Source: Spirosoma validum (GTDB taxonomy: Bacteria > Bacteroidota > Bacteroidia > Cytophagales > Spirosomataceae). From it: a DNA stretch of 33,526 nt. Position 1 is the stretch's first letter. Each line of letters starts with the position of its first letter. A model generated the notes under the pieces. It was not told where the DNA came from, searched no databases, and was given only the letters and a program-made list of their open reading frames with translations. A program made the translations under genes and the position numbers. Shown here piece by piece: positions 31,356-33,526 of the stretch. Where the stretch lies: NCBI RefSeq assembly GCF_014699035.1, contig NZ_JACXAA010000029.1, forward strand, positions 1-33,526, written 5' to 3'.

Positions 31356-33398
31356 TTACTTCGTTGAACCTTTGATAGCAGGTTCGTGAATCAGAAATGT
31401 CAGTGTAACAAGGGTCCCCTTGGTTATCTCGCTGTGGATTGATAGGTGTCCCCCATTGTATTTCATAAATTCCCTACTCACCACTAAGCCCAGGCCGGTA
31501 CCACGTTCACCAGAGGTTCCGTTTTCTATTGAATCTGGCTGGTCAAGCCTAGCTTGCATTCCTTTTCCCGAATCCTGAATCGTTACAATAGTCTGCTCAG
31601 GTGACGATTGGCAATCAATTCGTATTCGGCCACTGAGCGGACTATATTTAATCGCGTTATGGAGAATATTGCGAAAAACGATCTGTATCTGATACTCATC
31701 CACCCAGGTTATGATCGGTTGGGGCGTGTAATCAACCTGAATCTGCTTGTCCCTGGCCAACGGGCTAAGGAGTTCCAGGCTTTCATTAATTAACTCGCTA
31801 AGATCAATGGAGATGGGACGGGTGACTATCCCATTGCGTTGCATAGTGGTCCAGTGTAATAAGTTATCCAGCGTCGTATACAAAATATTTGTTGTTCGCT
31901 TGACTCGATTCATTTGGTCGACCGTCGGAAATGACGGAAGCGCTTCCAGGTGCTGTTTGAGGGTTGCAACCGGTGCTCTTAAATCATGGCTAATGATATT
32001 GAAGAGTTTGTCCTTAACCGCGTTTAGTTCCTTCAGATGAGCCGCCTGTTTGTTGATCTCGAGTTGTTGATGGGTTAGCTTACGCACGTTTTGGCGGGCC
32101 TGCCAGCCAAACCAACCAACCAGCAAAAGAATAAGGCAGAAACCTCCTGCAGCCAGAATGTAAATGATATTCTGTTGATTCGCCCGTGCTAAGTCAAGCT
32201 GCTGAATGGCCAGATTCTTTTTAAGCAAAGCCATATCCGCTTCATTCTTGTCAAAGCGATACCGGGATTCAATCGCAATAATGGCCTGATTCTTTTTGTC
32301 TTCTCTCAGACTATCGCTTAGCGATTTTAACCGCACAAAGTTATCCAGAGCCTGTTTATACTGGCCCTGCTTTTTCTGGACCCGGGCCAGTACCGTTAAT
32401 CCCTCTTCAAATTGAAATGTATGCTCTTTTTGGAGTGCGCCAAGAGCGTGACTCACCAGATGATTAGCCTCGTTTAGTCGGTTCTGCTTTTCCCGTATTT
32501 GCGCCAAAAGTAAATCGATATTCGCAGTTGATATACTTCTATCTGTATGGGCTTGGGTATAGGCTTTGTTCAGAAAGGTCTCTGCCCGTTGCAATTTATT
32601 TTGCTTCAGTAAATGAGACGCATACGAGCAGTAGGTATTGACATAAATGGCAGGACTATTCCACTGTTGAGCGGCACGTATATCTTTTTGCCAATATAAC
32701 TCGGCCAGTGTTGGGTTAGACTCCCTGCCGTACCAGCTGGCCAAATTCCCATACGCTAACCATAAGTCTGGGGGAGAATTGGTTTGTTCAGCCAGTTGGC
32801 GCATGGCCTGAAGATCTAAAAATGCACTCTTTTTATCGTTTAGCTTTAGATGCAAACTGTACAGCAGCGCATAGGTCGCTCCAGTCCTAGCGGTATTGCC
32901 CGTCCGGGTGGCATACCCTAGGTTTTTCGTTAGTTGATCGACCGCCTGAACTGCATTTCCCTGTTTTGTTTGAATTAAGGCTAGTAAATACATGGCGTGG
33001 GCCGCTTCAGTACTATTTGCCGCTAGTAGAAGAAACGGAATACTTTTTCGGTAAGCTGTATAGCTCTGGCTGTAGTTTGACCGATAAAAATAGTAATTGC
33101 CCAGTTGGCTATAAGCTCTCCCCCAATTAAGCGGATTATTTCCCTGTTTAGCCAGGTGAAGGCTGTGTTGTGTATAAAAAAAAGCGCTATCGGCTATCCC
33201 GCGCTGTTGATAACGCTGGGCCAGTTGAACCAATACTTTAACTTTAGAGGTATCCGGCTGCCCCCCCCGAAGCGTTTGTCGTATAGCGGAGGTGACCGAA
33301 TCCGTCTGTAGAATTTGCGTAGCGGTACTCCTGGACGGGCTTAACGAGCCTAGTACCAATCCTACACCCAACCACCCCGATTTCATTCGATTATACAA
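31356..33398 (-). CDS. TPR-containing membrane sensor histidine kinase
   Basis: 680 residues. A short N-terminal signal-like segment (starts possible at 33398 or the ATG at 33386, MKSGWLGVGLVLGSLSPSRS) is followed by about nine TPR-type helical repeats (residues about 50-385, for example RAYSQLGNYYFYRSNYSQSY). Next come a coiled coil, one membrane span (IIYILAAGGFCLILLLVGWF, about 412-431), a second coiled coil, HisKA with FNIISHDLRAPVATLKQHLE (His471), and HATPase with N-box NILHNAIKYSP, DSGKGM and GTGLGLVV. The periplasmic TPRs probably sense a protein or peptide partner. No receiver domain or response regulator gene is adjacent, so its partner is outside. Typical of Bacteroidota TPR kinases. 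Confidence 0.93.
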   Translation of the reverse strand: MYNRMKSGWLGVGLVLGSLSPSRSTATQILQTDSVTSAIRQTLRGGQPDTSKVKVLVQLAQRYQQRGIADSAFFYTQHSLHLAKQGNNPLNWGRAYSQLGNYYFYRSNYSQSYTAYRKSIPFLLLAANSTEAAHAMYLLALIQTKQGNAVQAVDQLTKNLGYATRTGNTARTGATYALLYSLHLKLNDKKSAFLDLQAMRQLAEQTNSPPDLWLAYGNLASWYGRESNPTLAELYWQKDIRAAQQWNSPAIYVNTYCSYASHLLKQNKLQRAETFLNKAYTQAHTDRSISTANIDLLLAQIREKQNRLNEANHLVSHALGALQKEHTFQFEEGLTVLARVQKKQGQYKQALDNFVRLKSLSDSLREDKKNQAIIAIESRYRFDKNEADMALLKKNLAIQQLDLARANQQNIIYILAAGGFCLILLLVGWFGWQARQNVRKLTHQQLEINKQAAHLKELNAVKDKLFNIISHDLRAPVATLKQHLEALPSFPTVDQMNRVKRTTNILYTTLDNLLHWTTMQRNGIVTRPISIDLSELINESLELLSPLARDKQIQVDYTPQPIITWVDEYQIQIVFRNILHNAIKYSPLSGRIRIDCQSSPEQTIVTIQDSGKGMQARLDQPDSIENGTSGERGTGLGLVVSREFMKYNGGHLSIHSEITKGTLVTLTFLIHEPAIKGSTK

Positions 33399-33526
33399 AT
33401 TTTACCACATCTTAATTAGGAATGACTCAGGCCCAACCCGTTCAATCGCTGTACGTCGTCAAATAAAAGGGGACAAATGGGGTGAAAAGGGGAAGAGACA
33501 ATTCAGTAAATTGTTTCATCTAAATC

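Overview
The window looks like chromosomal DNA of a Cytophagales bacterium (Bacteroidota), most like Spirosoma or a close relative. This rests on protein character, not on any search: a 7TMR-DISM/kinase/receiver/AraC hybrid sensor, secreted FG-GAP and BNR-type propeller proteins, a DUF983 protein, an RsbRD-type kinase, a CcmC/CcmD pair, and gene starts with no clear Shine-Dalgarno sequence. No rRNA, tRNA, CRISPR array, intact insertion sequence or phage gene was seen.

Layout. 1-307: 5' end of a secreted propeller-like gene, cut by the window edge. 308-944: mostly non-coding, with a possible small membrane protein and three CAGCGTCTCAAC repeats. 945-3728: hybrid sensor/regulator. 4165-5004: Fic protein. 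5185-7881: 14-repeat FG-GAP protein. 8176-9242: divergent VOC protein and MarR-like regulator. 9515-11252: divergent secreted NTF2-like protein and secreted esterase. 11366-12245: ccmD and a ccmC gene broken by an in-frame TAG. 12432-12866: DMP19-like protein. 12996-14571: Gfo/Idh/MocA oxidoreductase divergent from an HxlR regulator, with a palindrome between them. 14732-15884: TerC and a TerB-like protein. 16326-16706: small conserved protein. 17048-19705: class II UvrA. 20111-25656: six same-strand genes bounded by two paralogous zinc alcohol dehydrogenases, enclosing a SRPBCC membrane protein, a royal-jelly/Yellow-type propeller, a TMEM175-like channel and an unknown protein; probably a stress or aldehyde-detoxification cluster (inference). 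26333-27599: RsbRD-type histidine kinase pseudogene. 28083-28972: DUF983 protein and ABM monooxygenase. 28973-30374: long gene-poor stretch. 30375-31117: membrane-protein gene broken by a 5-bp tandem duplication. 31356-33398: TPR sensor kinase.

Two themes stand out. First, a short dispersed intergenic repeat (core TTCGTCTCA, often within an imperfect hairpin and followed by a T-run) occurs six times plus one half copy, always in the same orientation whatever the direction of the neighbouring genes. Second, three genes are broken: ccmC by one amber codon, the RsbRD kinase by a homopolymer frameshift and two ambers, and the membrane gene by a perfect 5-bp duplication. Several genes also end in long, near-perfect hairpins that touch or overlap the stop codon.
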